Assembly: GCA_046317875.1 (NCBI GenBank)
Contig: JBKCVN010000010.1
Location: forward strand, 10,389 to 74,388
DNA length: 64,000 nucleotides
Origin: 2-01-FULL-41-14 sp046317875
GTDB taxonomy: Bacteria > Pseudomonadota > Alphaproteobacteria > UBA7879 > UBA5542
Reading direction: 5' to 3'
This document shows positions 25,965 through 34,326 of the stretch, piece by piece; within the stretch, counting starts at the first letter, position 1; each line of letters opens with the position of its first letter. The notes under the pieces are model-generated. The model was not told where the DNA came from. It saw only the letters and a program-made list of their open reading frames with translations, and searched no databases. The position numbers were made by a program, and so were the translations under genes.

Positions 25965-27002
25965 ATGTTTAGCCCCTCTCTTTTTTCCGATAGATATCAG
26001 AAATTTATAGCGAAAAAACGTAGTTTTTATGCCTTGATTTTCTTTCTTTTTACTTTCGCTCTAAGCCTGGGGGCCGAGTTTGTGGCCAATGATAAACCTT
26101 TGTTTGTGTGGTATAAAAATAAATCTTATTTCCCTGTTTTTAAAACGTATCCTGAAAAAGAATTTGGGGGGACTTTTGAAACCGAAGCTAATTACCGAGA
26201 TTCATTTGTCAAAAACTTAATTTTGAAAGATGGGTGGATGGTGTGGCCCTTCATTCGGTATAGCTATAATACGGTAAATTATGAGTTGAAAGAACCGGTG
26301 CCTTCTGCACCATCGGCTGAACATTGGTTGGGCACCGATGATCAAGGGCGCGATTTGCTGGCCCGATTAATTTATGCATACAGATTTTCAATTATTTTTG
26401 GATTAACCGTGACTATCCTAAGTGTGGCTTTAGGCTTTTTTATGGGCGCCATTCAAGGCTATTTTGGGGGATATGTGGATCTTATTTTCCAAAGATTTAC
26501 AGAGGTTTGGGCAGGCCTTCCTTTGATATTTTTACTGATTACGGTATCGGCTTTATTCCGATTAAATTTTTGGATGTTGGTGTTTGTTATTTCAGCTTTT
26601 AAGTGGATGTTGGTAGTACCCATTGTGCGCGCAGAATTTTTAAAGGCTCGGCAACTAGAATATGTAAAAGCCGCTCGGGTGATGGGGCTTCCGGCTTTTA
26701 ACATCATGTTCCGACACATTCTGCCCAATGTATTATCGGCCCCGTTGACATTAATTCCTTTCTTATTAATTGCGGCTATTACCCTTTTATCCACCATTGA
26801 CTTCTTGGGATTTGTACCCGCTTTTGGACCACCATCCTTAGGGGAAATATTGAACCAGGGTAAAAATAATTTATACGCGCCGTGGATTGGAATAACAGGG
26901 TTTACAGCGTTGACGGTTCTTTTGACTTCGTTGATTTTTATTGGGGAAGGAATCCGAGATGCCTTTCGCCTGTATCAATCCCATAAAGGATCTTTTGTAT
27001 AA
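25965..27002 (+). CDS. yejE: Peptide ABC transporter permease, YejE-like
   Basis: This is the second membrane subunit, 345 residues. After an N-terminal helix (ALIFFLFTFALSLGAEFVAND) there is a large periplasmic portion (LFVWYKNKSYFP, EFGG) as in YejE, then HWLGTDDQGRDLLARLIY and the permease core. The EAA loop is YVKAARVMGLPAFNIMFRHI. It starts directly after the yejB stop and overlaps yejF by 1 nt. Confidence 0.92.
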   Translation: MFSPSLFSDRYQKFIAKKRSFYALIFFLFTFALSLGAEFVANDKPLFVWYKNKSYFPVFKTYPEKEFGGTFETEANYRDSFVKNLILKDGWMVWPFIRYSYNTVNYELKEPVPSAPSAEHWLGTDDQGRDLLARLIYAYRFSIIFGLTVTILSVALGFFMGAIQGYFGGYVDLIFQRFTEVWAGLPLIFLLITVSALFRLNFWMLVFVISAFKWMLVVPIVRAEFLKARQLEYVKAARVMGLPAFNIMFRHILPNVLSAPLTLIPFLLIAAITLLSTIDFLGFVPAFGPPSLGEILNQGKNNLYAPWIGITGFTALTVLLTSLIFIGEGIRDAFRLYQSHKGSFV

Positions 27003-28606
27003 TGAAAAAGATAAAACCCCTATTAACCATAAAAGATCTAAGTGTGGGATTCAAAACTGAATCCGGTAATTCCCTGATTGTGGATCATATATCGTTTGAT
27101 ATTCATCCGGGGGAATCGGTGGCTCTGGTGGGGGAAAGTGGCTCGGGCAAATCCCTAACTGCTTTATCCATTGTGCGATTATTGCCCTATCCCGAGGCCT
27201 ATCATCCCTCTGGTGAAGTGGTGTTCGATGGGATCGATGTGGGTCGGGCCCCAGGGGAAGAATTACGAGCCTTAAGAAATAAAAAAATTGGCTTTGTTTT
27301 TCAGGATCCATTGACCTCTTTGAATCCCTTGCACAAAATTGGCGACCAAGTAATGGAAGTCCTGATTCTGCATCAAAAAATGTCTACGCAGAAAGCCGCC
27401 CAGGAAGCATTGGAACTGTTAAAGTTAGTTTCGATTAATGAGCCGGAATCTAAGATGAATGCCTATCCTTTTCAATTGTCGGGGGGGGAACGACAAAGGG
27501 TGATGATTGCGATTGCCATTGCTAATAAACCCGATCTTTTAATTGCCGATGAGCCCACCACCGCATTGGACGTAACGGTTCAGGCCCAGATTTTGTCTAT
27601 TTTGCAAAACTTGCAGAAAAAATTTGGGATGGCCTTGTTGATTATCAGCCACGATTTAACCGTGGTCAAAAAGATTGCCCAACGTGTTTTGGTTATGCAT
27701 AAGGGGAAGATCATCGAAGAAGGGCAAACTGCAAAGATTTTCAAGTCTCCCCAACATTCTTATACAAAGAAACTGTTGGAAGCTGTCCCCTCAGGCATGA
27801 TGAAGGTGCCGGGCAAAGAGCAGCCCCTTCTTTTGGAAGCCCAGAATGTAACAGTTTCATTCCCGCGGTCCCGCCTTTCATGGTTTAAGAAAACCCAAGA
27901 TTTTCAGGCTTTGAAGGGGGCAAACTTTAATATCCATGTGGGAGAAACACTGGGATTGGTGGGGGAAAGTGGATCGGGCAAATCCACGCTGGCATTTTCG
28001 GTGCTGCGTCTTCAAAAATTTCAGGGAAAAATAGTTTTCCAAGGCCAATCTTTGTCTGATATTAATTCTACCGAGATGCGCGGTATTCGTAAAAGCCTGC
28101 AATTGGTTTTTCAAGACCCCTATAGTTCCTTGAATCCCAAAATGACTATCAATCAATTGGTCACTGAAGGTTTAAAATTTCATTTTCCCACCTTGGCCGA
28201 ATCCGATGTGATACAAAAAGTAAGACAGGCTTTGGAAGATGTTCAATTAAGTGAGGATTTTTTAAACCGCTATCCCCACGAATTATCGGGGGGGCAGCGC
28301 CAGCGTGTTGCTATTGCACGGGCATTAATATTAAAGCCAAAGCTAATTGTATTAGATGAGCCTACGTCATCTTTGGACTTGTCGATCCAGGCCCATGTTC
28401 TGGGAATTTTGAAAGACCTTCAGAAAAAATATAAGACTTCTTTTTTGTTTATTAGCCATGATTTGCGGGTGATTAAATCTATTAGCCACCGTGTTATCGT
28501 CATGAAAAAAGGCCAAATTATTGAAGAAGGTACGGCCGAAGAAATTTTCTTGAACCCCAAAACCCCTTATACACAAGAGCTGATAAAAGCGGCGTTCATC
28601 GATTAA
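27002..28606 (+). CDS. yejF: Peptide ABC transporter ATPase with two nucleotide-binding domains, YejF-like
   Basis: This 534-residue protein powers the Yej importer and carries both ATPase domains in one chain. Each half has Walker A (GESGSGKS, twice), a Q-loop (FVFQDPLTSLNP and LVFQDPYSSLNP), an ABC signature (LSGGERQRV and LSGGQRQRV) and Walker B (LLIADEPTTALD and LIVLDEPTSSLD). It is the last gene of the yejABEF operon. Such an importer would feed an amino-acid-dependent, host-associated cell, although the substrate is inferred. Confidence 0.95.
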   Translation: MKKIKPLLTIKDLSVGFKTESGNSLIVDHISFDIHPGESVALVGESGSGKSLTALSIVRLLPYPEAYHPSGEVVFDGIDVGRAPGEELRALRNKKIGFVFQDPLTSLNPLHKIGDQVMEVLILHQKMSTQKAAQEALELLKLVSINEPESKMNAYPFQLSGGERQRVMIAIAIANKPDLLIADEPTTALDVTVQAQILSILQNLQKKFGMALLIISHDLTVVKKIAQRVLVMHKGKIIEEGQTAKIFKSPQHSYTKKLLEAVPSGMMKVPGKEQPLLLEAQNVTVSFPRSRLSWFKKTQDFQALKGANFNIHVGETLGLVGESGSGKSTLAFSVLRLQKFQGKIVFQGQSLSDINSTEMRGIRKSLQLVFQDPYSSLNPKMTINQLVTEGLKFHFPTLAESDVIQKVRQALEDVQLSEDFLNRYPHELSGGQRQRVAIARALILKPKLIVLDEPTSSLDLSIQAHVLGILKDLQKKYKTSFLFISHDLRVIKSISHRVIVMKKGQIIEEGTAEEIFLNPKTPYTQELIKAAFID

Positions 28607-28660
28607 CGACTTGCCCCAAACCTAGGCCTGAGGCAGTATGGTTAATGGAGGCAGTTAATA

Positions 28661-29245
28661 ATGAATATTTCTTCTTTTATATTTTTATTTATTACAGTTT
28701 GTATGAGCACTGAAATGATGGCGGCCCAGGGGAGAGTATCCAAGGCACGATATGGGGCACCTGCGTCTCTTTCGGATAATGATTTTGGGGCTGAAGAAGT
28801 CTATGGAAATGAAAATTTCCAAGATGATTTTGTGGATGATATGCCGCCGCCCAAGGGGGGGAGACCCACGGCACAGCCAAAAATGTCTTCCAGAAATGAT
28901 TATGAAGAGGAAAACTTTGAAGATGACTTGGGTGAGGGGACGGCCCCATCATTAGCAAGGGATTCATTTGTCCCTGCTGATCCAGTGAGACTTCCTTCTG
29001 GAAGGCCTGGATTCCAGCAAAAGATGGATATGAAGGGGCCCCAAAGGATAGCGGCTATGGTGGAGGACCCTTATGGAAAACAAAACTTATCAGGGATACC
29101 GCCTCAACCTGAGGTTCCTCCAATGGCGGCAGAAGCCCAGTTTCCGCCACGCGATTATCCCCCTAAGTTACCCCACCTGAAGATGGGGCAAACTGAATGG
29201 AACCGCATGGATTTGCACAGTTTAGTTGCCGATAGGAAAGAATAA
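28661..29245 (+). CDS. Secreted acidic, Pro-rich repeat protein
   Basis: This 194-residue protein has a signal peptide (hydrophobic residues 3-22, ending MMAAQG) and a mature part of low complexity. Two acidic blocks resemble each other: NDFGAEEVYGNENFQDDFVD and NDYEEENFEDDLGEG, each followed by a Pro/Gly/basic spacer. The C-terminal half is Pro-rich (GIPPQPEVPPMAA, PPRDYPPKLP). No family is recognised. A GGAGG site precedes the ATG. It is 54 nt after yejF and about 100 nt before the ubiquitin-like ORF. Disorder and export suggest a surface or effector protein, which is inference. Confidence 0.65.
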   Translation: MNISSFIFLFITVCMSTEMMAAQGRVSKARYGAPASLSDNDFGAEEVYGNENFQDDFVDDMPPPKGGRPTAQPKMSSRNDYEEENFEDDLGEGTAPSLARDSFVPADPVRLPSGRPGFQQKMDMKGPQRIAAMVEDPYGKQNLSGIPPQPEVPPMAAEAQFPPRDYPPKLPHLKMGQTEWNRMDLHSLVADRKE

Positions 29246-29342
29246 AAAAATATAAATAATAATAAAGGGAAGGCGTACTTTTTTTTTAAGTCATCTAGCA
29301 GAAAGCTCATCCGTTGGTTCCTATCAAATTAAAGTAAAATTT

Positions 29343-29609
29343 ATGGGAAGACCAGAGTTTACCATGGCAGTGGATTTGCCTCTTAGAACAAGCGCGTTTC
29401 ATTTAAAAGAAGAAGTTCAGAATAAACTTCTAAACGAATATCGGATCCGAATCCCCAGAGAAAAGTTAATTCTGAGAAAAGAAGGGATTTTGAGGCCTTT
29501 GAAACCAGAAGATGTTCTTCAGCACCACCCAGATGGGAATGATATGCTGTATATCATCGGACGAATACCTGAAAATATCGATCAACCCGTTGCCATGGAA
29601 GTGGATTAA
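29343..29609 (+). CDS. Ubiquitin-fold-like small protein
   Basis: The ORF encodes 88 residues from the first ATG. By eye it follows the ubiquitin beta-grasp pattern: a strand (FTMAVDL), a helix (HLKEEVQNKL, compare ubiquitin VKAKIQDK), IRIPREKLIL (compare GIPPDQQRLIF), a short KEGIL turn, RPLKPEDVL (compare TLSDYNI), and a last strand DMLYIIGRI (compare STLHLVLRL). It lacks a C-terminal Gly-Gly. The seven in-frame codons just before the ATG (29322-29342) read YQIKVKF, which would supply ubiquitin's first strand (MQIFVKT). No ATG, GTG, TTG or CTG exists upstream in that frame before the stop at 29253, so the start is uncertain. A strong ribosome-like AAGGGAAGG sits at 29265-29273. Confidence 0.55.
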   Translation: MGRPEFTMAVDLPLRTSAFHLKEEVQNKLLNEYRIRIPREKLILRKEGILRPLKPEDVLQHHPDGNDMLYIIGRIPENIDQPVAMEVD

Positions 29610-29711
29610 CAGACTTAAGGCATGAAGGGTAGCACAAGAAAATCCTTCTTTGCTTTTTGGAGGGAATGTCTTTATCTTTGGGAAACCACTTTTATAAGGC
29701 AGGCTATCATC

Positions 29712-31235
29712 ATGAAAACATTGCGGGTTTTATTTGGGGATCAGCTTTCCCAATCAATATCTAGCCTAGAGGGGAGTGATATTTCCCAGGATATTATTTT
29801 GATGTGTGAGTCGTGGGAGGAAGCTACCTTTGTGCAGCATCATAAAAAAAAGCTGGCCTTTATATTTTCTGCGATGCGGCATTTTGCCCAAGACTTAACA
29901 CAATTGGGTTTTAAAGTGCACTATCATAAGATTGAAGAAGGCAAAATAAATCGATCTTATGATCAGGCTTTAACAGAGGTCATAAAGCACCATAAAATCA
30001 AACAAATTGTTGTAACCGCACCCACCGATTATGGGGTGCTTCAAAGTATTAGAAAATGGGAACAGAAGTACGACATTCCCGTTGAAATTCGGATAGATCA
30101 TCGCTTTTTGTGTAGTCCAGCCCAGTTTAGGGAGTGGGCTAAAGGCAAGTCCTTGCTTCGGATGGAGTATTTTTATCGACACATGCGTAAGAAATATAAT
30201 GTGTTGATGGAGGGAGACAATCCTGTAGGGGGCCAGTGGAATTATGATGCAGAAAACCGAAAGCCCCCAAAAGAGGGGTTGAAGGTTCCCAAGCCCTATA
30301 CCCATAAGGTTGATGAGATTACACGGGAGGTGATAGATCTTGTCTCTGAGAAATTTCCTGACCATTTCGGCGATTTAGAACCCTTTTATTTTGCCGTTAC
30401 GCGAGAGCAGGCTTTGGAGGTTTTAGCCATGTTCATCGACCAGAGACTGACGCATTTTGGAGACTATCAAGATGCAATGATAGAAGGCGAGCCATGGATG
30501 TACCATTCCCATTTAAGTTTTTATTTAAACAGTGGGTTATTATTGCCCTTAGAATGCATCAAAGCCGCAGAGGCGGCCTATAGAAAAGGAAAAGTTCCCC
30601 TGAATGCGGCGGAAGGGTTTATTCGTCAAATCATGGGGTGGCGTGAGTATGTCAGAGGCGTTTACTGTTTAAAAATGCCCACATATGCAGAAGAGAATTT
30701 TTTTCAAGCCAAACGTAACCTGCCTTATTTTTATTGGACAGCTGATACTAAAATGAATTGTTTAAAACAGTGCGTTCAAGAAACCAAACAAAATGCCTAT
30801 GCCCACCATATTCAACGGTTGATGGTGTTGGGAAACTTTGCCCTATTGGCGGGGGTTGACCCCAAACAAGTGAATGAATGGTTTCTAATTGTTTATGCCG
30901 ACGCGTATGAATGGGTCGAGCTGCCCAATGTTTCGGGAATGATTTTATTCGCAGACGGGGGGTATTTGGCCAGCAAACCCTATGCGGCGGGAGGTACTTA
31001 TATTAATAAAATGTCGAATTACTGCAAAAATTGCAGTTACAAAGTGACAGAAAAAAACGGCTCGGAGGCGTGCCCTTTTAATTATTTGTACTGGGATTTT
31101 TTGGCCCGCAATCGGAAAAAATTAGAATCTAATCCCCGTATTGGCATGGTGTATAAAACGTATGATCGGATGGATGAAGCAAAGAAAAAAGCCATATCCC
31201 AGGATAGCCAGCATTTCTTAAAAGGATTATCATGA
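29712..31235 (+). CDS. Fe-S bacterial cryptochrome/(6-4) photolyase-related protein
   Basis: This 507-residue flavoprotein belongs to the deoxyribodipyrimidine photolyase-related (FeS-BCP, PhrB/CryB) family, which repairs (6-4) photoproducts or senses light. It opens TLRVLFGDQLS, and the FAD-binding half contains HLSFYLNSGLLLP, AEGFIRQIMGWREYVRG and NVSGMILFADGG. The Fe-S ligands are visible as a Cys in LKQCVQ and, further on, C-x2-C-x12-C (YCKNCSYK, then EACPFNYLYWDF), the PhrB spacing. I start at the ATG at 29712; the frame open from 29622 adds residues unlike the family. The DUF2256 gene overlaps its stop, a pairing known for this family. Confidence 0.92.
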   Translation: MKTLRVLFGDQLSQSISSLEGSDISQDIILMCESWEEATFVQHHKKKLAFIFSAMRHFAQDLTQLGFKVHYHKIEEGKINRSYDQALTEVIKHHKIKQIVVTAPTDYGVLQSIRKWEQKYDIPVEIRIDHRFLCSPAQFREWAKGKSLLRMEYFYRHMRKKYNVLMEGDNPVGGQWNYDAENRKPPKEGLKVPKPYTHKVDEITREVIDLVSEKFPDHFGDLEPFYFAVTREQALEVLAMFIDQRLTHFGDYQDAMIEGEPWMYHSHLSFYLNSGLLLPLECIKAAEAAYRKGKVPLNAAEGFIRQIMGWREYVRGVYCLKMPTYAEENFFQAKRNLPYFYWTADTKMNCLKQCVQETKQNAYAHHIQRLMVLGNFALLAGVDPKQVNEWFLIVYADAYEWVELPNVSGMILFADGGYLASKPYAAGGTYINKMSNYCKNCSYKVTEKNGSEACPFNYLYWDFLARNRKKLESNPRIGMVYKTYDRMDEAKKKAISQDSQHFLKGLS

Positions 31236-31405
31236 TAAAAAAATCTGACCTGTCTTCAAAAATATGTGCGGTCTGTCATAGGCCCTTTATGTGGCGCAAG
31301 AAATGGGAAAAATGCTGGGATCAGGTGAAGTATTGTTCAAAAAGATGCGGGAATACGAAGCTTAAAAATAAGGTCAGCCCTTCATCTACAGATCATTCTG
31401 CATAA
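31232..31405 (+). CDS. DUF2256 small zinc-finger-like protein
   Basis: This 57-residue protein overlaps the photolyase stop codon (ATGA). It matches DUF2256: ICAVCHRPFMWRKKWEKCW, then VKYCSKRCG. The two CxxC/CxxxC pairs should bind a metal. DUF2256 genes are usually found beside FeS-BCP photolyases, and the translational coupling here supports a joint role, although its biochemical function is not known. Confidence 0.9.
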   Translation: MIKKSDLSSKICAVCHRPFMWRKKWEKCWDQVKYCSKRCGNTKLKNKVSPSSTDHSA

Positions 31406-31502
31406 ACTTTCTTTCTAAAATAGAAAATAATTCCTTCGCTTGGTGGATGGGAGAAGTTTTAATTTTCTTTACTTTATTCATAGAGTCCCTTAATTTTTTC
31501 AT

Positions 31503-32297
31503 ATGAGCACAGTATCTGTACCTATTTTAAAAGCGCACTGTTTGAAGGGCGTAAAACACGGCTTTTTTACCCGGCAGGGCGGGGTAAGCAAAGGGGTTTA
31601 TGACTCATTGAATTGCAGTTTTAGGGAGCCCACAGAGGATCGTGAGGGCGATTTAAAATCAAACGTTTTGGAAAACAGACAAAGGGCCCTGGAAGCGGCA
31701 GACCTGAACCCCAGCAGCCTTTGTATGCTGCGCCAGGTTCATGGAAATGAAGTTGCCATAGCTAAAAAAGTGCCCACAGTGGCCCCTGATGCGGATGCAT
31801 GGGTGACCACATCGCCCCACCTGGTATTGGGCATTCAAACGGCTGACTGTGTGCCCGTATTATTCCTGGATCGTACCCACGGGGTTATTGGGGCCGCCCA
31901 TGCAGGCTGGAGAGGGGCATTAGCTGGGGTTGTTCAAAATACAGTCCAAGAAATGGAAAAGTGTGGTGCTAAAGCTCGATCTATTGTGTCGGCTATTGGT
32001 CCCTGTATTAATCAAGCTTCCTATGAAGTGGGCCAAGAATTGTATGAGGCCTTTATGGCTGATTCGGAAGAAAATGAAGAGTTTTTTATAATGCAAGATC
32101 TGCCTTCAAAAATCTTGTTTGATTTGCCAGGGTATGTGGAGCGCCAATTACAAAAAATGAACCTTAAGGAAATTGAACGCCTTCCCTATAGCACCTATGA
32201 ACAAGAAGATTTATTTTTCAGTTGCCGCCGCGCCACGCATCGTCGTGAAAAAGGGTTTGGGGGTCATTTGTCTGTGATTTCCCTGGAATCGGCTTAA
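31503..32297 (+). CDS. pgeF: Peptidoglycan editing factor (YfiH/laccase-domain family)
   Basis: This 264-residue protein belongs to the PgeF/YfiH family, which corrects peptidoglycan precursors carrying Ser in place of Ala; some members have purine-nucleoside or polyphenol-oxidase activity. Metal-site motifs are present: GFFTRQGGVSKG at the start, RQVHGNEV, GIQTADCVPVLF, AHAGWRGALAG and AIGPCI, with a C-terminal FSCRRATHR. gmk follows 3 nt later. Confidence 0.92.
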   Translation: MSTVSVPILKAHCLKGVKHGFFTRQGGVSKGVYDSLNCSFREPTEDREGDLKSNVLENRQRALEAADLNPSSLCMLRQVHGNEVAIAKKVPTVAPDADAWVTTSPHLVLGIQTADCVPVLFLDRTHGVIGAAHAGWRGALAGVVQNTVQEMEKCGAKARSIVSAIGPCINQASYEVGQELYEAFMADSEENEEFFIMQDLPSKILFDLPGYVERQLQKMNLKEIERLPYSTYEQEDLFFSCRRATHRREKGFGGHLSVISLESA

Positions 32298-32300
32298 ATC

Positions 32301-32945
32301 ATGTTTGATGTCTTGGACAAAATGGAAATTAAACAAAAGGGGGTTGCCCTTATTTTATCGTCGCCTTCAGGGGCGGGGAAATCATCCATTTCACATGCTT
32401 TAATGGCTGAAAATCCCAATTTTTCCTTGTCGGTTTCGGTGACAACACGTGTGCCTAGACCCGGTGAAGTGGAGGGTAAACATTATTACTTTAAAACCCA
32501 AGAAGAATTCGATGCCCTGGTCGAACAAGAGGCCTTTTTAGAATGGGCCAAAGTGTTTGGTCATTCTTATGGCACTTTGCGCGAACCTGTAGAGCATGCT
32601 CTGCACGCAGGTGGTGATATTATATTTGATATTGATTGGCAAGGAACCCAACAATTATGCCAAACCATTCGACCCGATGTGGTTTCTATTTTTCTGTTGC
32701 CTCCTTCGTTAAAAGAGCTGGAAACCCGTCTTTATAAACGAGCCCAGGATCATGAATATGTTATTCTGGATCGCATGAATAAAGCCATTTCAGAAATTAG
32801 CCATTGGCCCGAATATGACTATGTTTTGGTGAATGATCATTTCGAAACGACGGTGAATCATATTTTGCAGATTGTTTCGGCCGAGAAAATGCGCCGTCGT
32901 CGCCAAATCGGCTTAGAAAAATTTATTAAGACACTCGTGGAATAA
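32301..32945 (+). CDS. gmk: Guanylate kinase
   Basis: Gmk phosphorylates GMP to GDP. The protein is 214 residues with the P-loop SSPSGAGKSS, the GMP-binding SVTTRVPRPGEVEGKHY, and FDIDWQGTQQL. It begins with about 15 additional residues (FDVLDKMEIKQKG) before the family core, so an internal ATG (MEIKQ) is an alternative start. It lies 3 nt after pgeF; in many Alphaproteobacteria gmk follows mltG instead, so its position here is rearranged. Confidence 0.96.
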   Translation: MFDVLDKMEIKQKGVALILSSPSGAGKSSISHALMAENPNFSLSVSVTTRVPRPGEVEGKHYYFKTQEEFDALVEQEAFLEWAKVFGHSYGTLREPVEHALHAGGDIIFDIDWQGTQQLCQTIRPDVVSIFLLPPSLKELETRLYKRAQDHEYVILDRMNKAISEISHWPEYDYVLVNDHFETTVNHILQIVSAEKMRRRRQIGLEKFIKTLVE

Positions 32946-33018
32946 GTAAACTTCAACCTTTCCAATTCTTAGAAAAAACCATATGATAGGCTCGTATTTT
33001 TAAATAAAGAGCAGTTAT

Positions 33019-34326
33019 ATGAAATTATCCCAATACTTTTTACCAACCCTTAAAGAAACACCCAGTGAAGCCCAAGTGGTTTCTCATCGCTTAATGCTGC
33101 GGGCTGGCATGATTGCCCAAGATACGGTGGGGATTTATTCATGGCTGCCCTTTGGGTTAAAAGTGCTGCAGAATGTAGAGCAAGTCATTCGGGAAGAACA
33201 AGACAGGGTGGGCTGCCAAGAGGTTTTAATGCCCTTGTTCCAGAATCGGGACTTGTGGAAGGAAAGTGGACGCGACGATGCCTATGGCAAAGAAATGTTG
33301 CGCATAGAAGACCGTCACGAACGGGAAATGGTATTTGCCCCTTCGTCGGAAGAAGTGGTGCATGATTTATTTCGTCGTCATTTAAAAAGCTATAAGGATT
33401 TGCCCAAGTGTTTTTACCAAATTCACTGGAAATTTCGGGACGAAGTGCGGCCCCGTTTTGGCATCATGCGGGGTCGTGAGTTTTTGATGAAGGATGGATA
33501 TTCCTTTGATATAAATGCGGAAGCCGCGCGGGAAACTTATAAAAAAATTCTTCGGTCGTACCTGGCCATTTTTAAGCGATTGGGCTTGGTGGCCTTGCCC
33601 ATGCGCGCCGACACTGGACCCATTGGCGGGGATTTAAGCCATGAGTTTCATGTGCTGGCCCAAACGGGAGAAAGTGGCGTTTTCTATGACCAGAAATATG
33701 ATCGTCTTAAGGAAAATATCGAGTCGATGGACGTGGAAGACCTGCTGCAGCTGTATGCCAGTACGGATGAAATGCATGATCCGGCCACATGTCCTGTGCC
33801 GGCCAGTGATTTGAAAGAAGCCCGAGGGATTGAAGTGGGGCATATTTTTTATTATGGCACAAAATACACCAAAGCCATGAACATCACCGTTATGGGGCCA
33901 GATGGTAAACCTTTGCACCCTGAGGGGGGATGTTATGGAATTGGCGTGTCGCGCGTGGTGGGGGCCTTGATCGAGGCCAATCATGATGACCGTGGGATCA
34001 TTTGGCCAGAAGTTGTATCCCCCTTTTTGGTAGGATTGATTAATTTAAAAATCAAGGATGTGGCTTTGTCCCAGTTATGCGAGAAGCTTTACGCCCAGAT
34101 GGCTGCCGCTGGTATTTCTGTTTTGTATGATGATCGGGATGAAGGGGCAGGATTCAAGTTTTCGAATATGGATTTAATTGGTCTGCCCTGGCAGCTTATT
34201 GTGGGCCCTCGCAGTGTGGACAGTCAAACCGTAGAAGTGAAAAATAGGCGGACAGGGCATGTAACAGAAATTTCTGTAGATACTGTTTTGTCATTTCTTA
34301 AAGAGACGTTAAAATCGTTTTTATGA
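33019..34326 (+). CDS. proS: Prolyl-tRNA synthetase, short alphaproteobacterial type
   Basis: This class II synthetase charges tRNA-Pro. At 435 residues it lacks the roughly 180-residue editing insertion of E. coli ProRS, as is normal in Alphaproteobacteria. Motifs seen are RLMLRAGMIAQDTVGIYSW, LPKCFYQIHWKFRDEVRPRF (motif 2), GIMRGREFLMKDGYSF, and GCYGIGVSRVVGA (motif 3), followed by an anticodon-binding domain. Its stop overlaps lolC by 4 nt (ATGA). Confidence 0.97.
   Translation: MKLSQYFLPTLKETPSEAQVVSHRLMLRAGMIAQDTVGIYSWLPFGLKVLQNVEQVIREEQDRVGCQEVLMPLFQNRDLWKESGRDDAYGKEMLRIEDRHEREMVFAPSSEEVVHDLFRRHLKSYKDLPKCFYQIHWKFRDEVRPRFGIMRGREFLMKDGYSFDINAEAARETYKKILRSYLAIFKRLGLVALPMRADTGPIGGDLSHEFHVLAQTGESGVFYDQKYDRLKENIESMDVEDLLQLYASTDEMHDPATCPVPASDLKEARGIEVGHIFYYGTKYTKAMNITVMGPDGKPLHPEGGCYGIGVSRVVGALIEANHDDRGIIWPEVVSPFLVGLINLKIKDVALSQLCEKLYAQMAAAGISVLYDDRDEGAGFKFSNMDLIGLPWQLIVGPRSVDSQTVEVKNRRTGHVTEISVDTVLSFLKETLKSFL

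Noticed and set aside
31386..31502. A 38-codon minus-strand ORF with a plausible amino-acid composition between the DUF2256 gene and pgeF.
   Set aside because: There is no ribosome site before its ATG, it overlaps the end of the DUF2256 gene, and nothing supports its expression.
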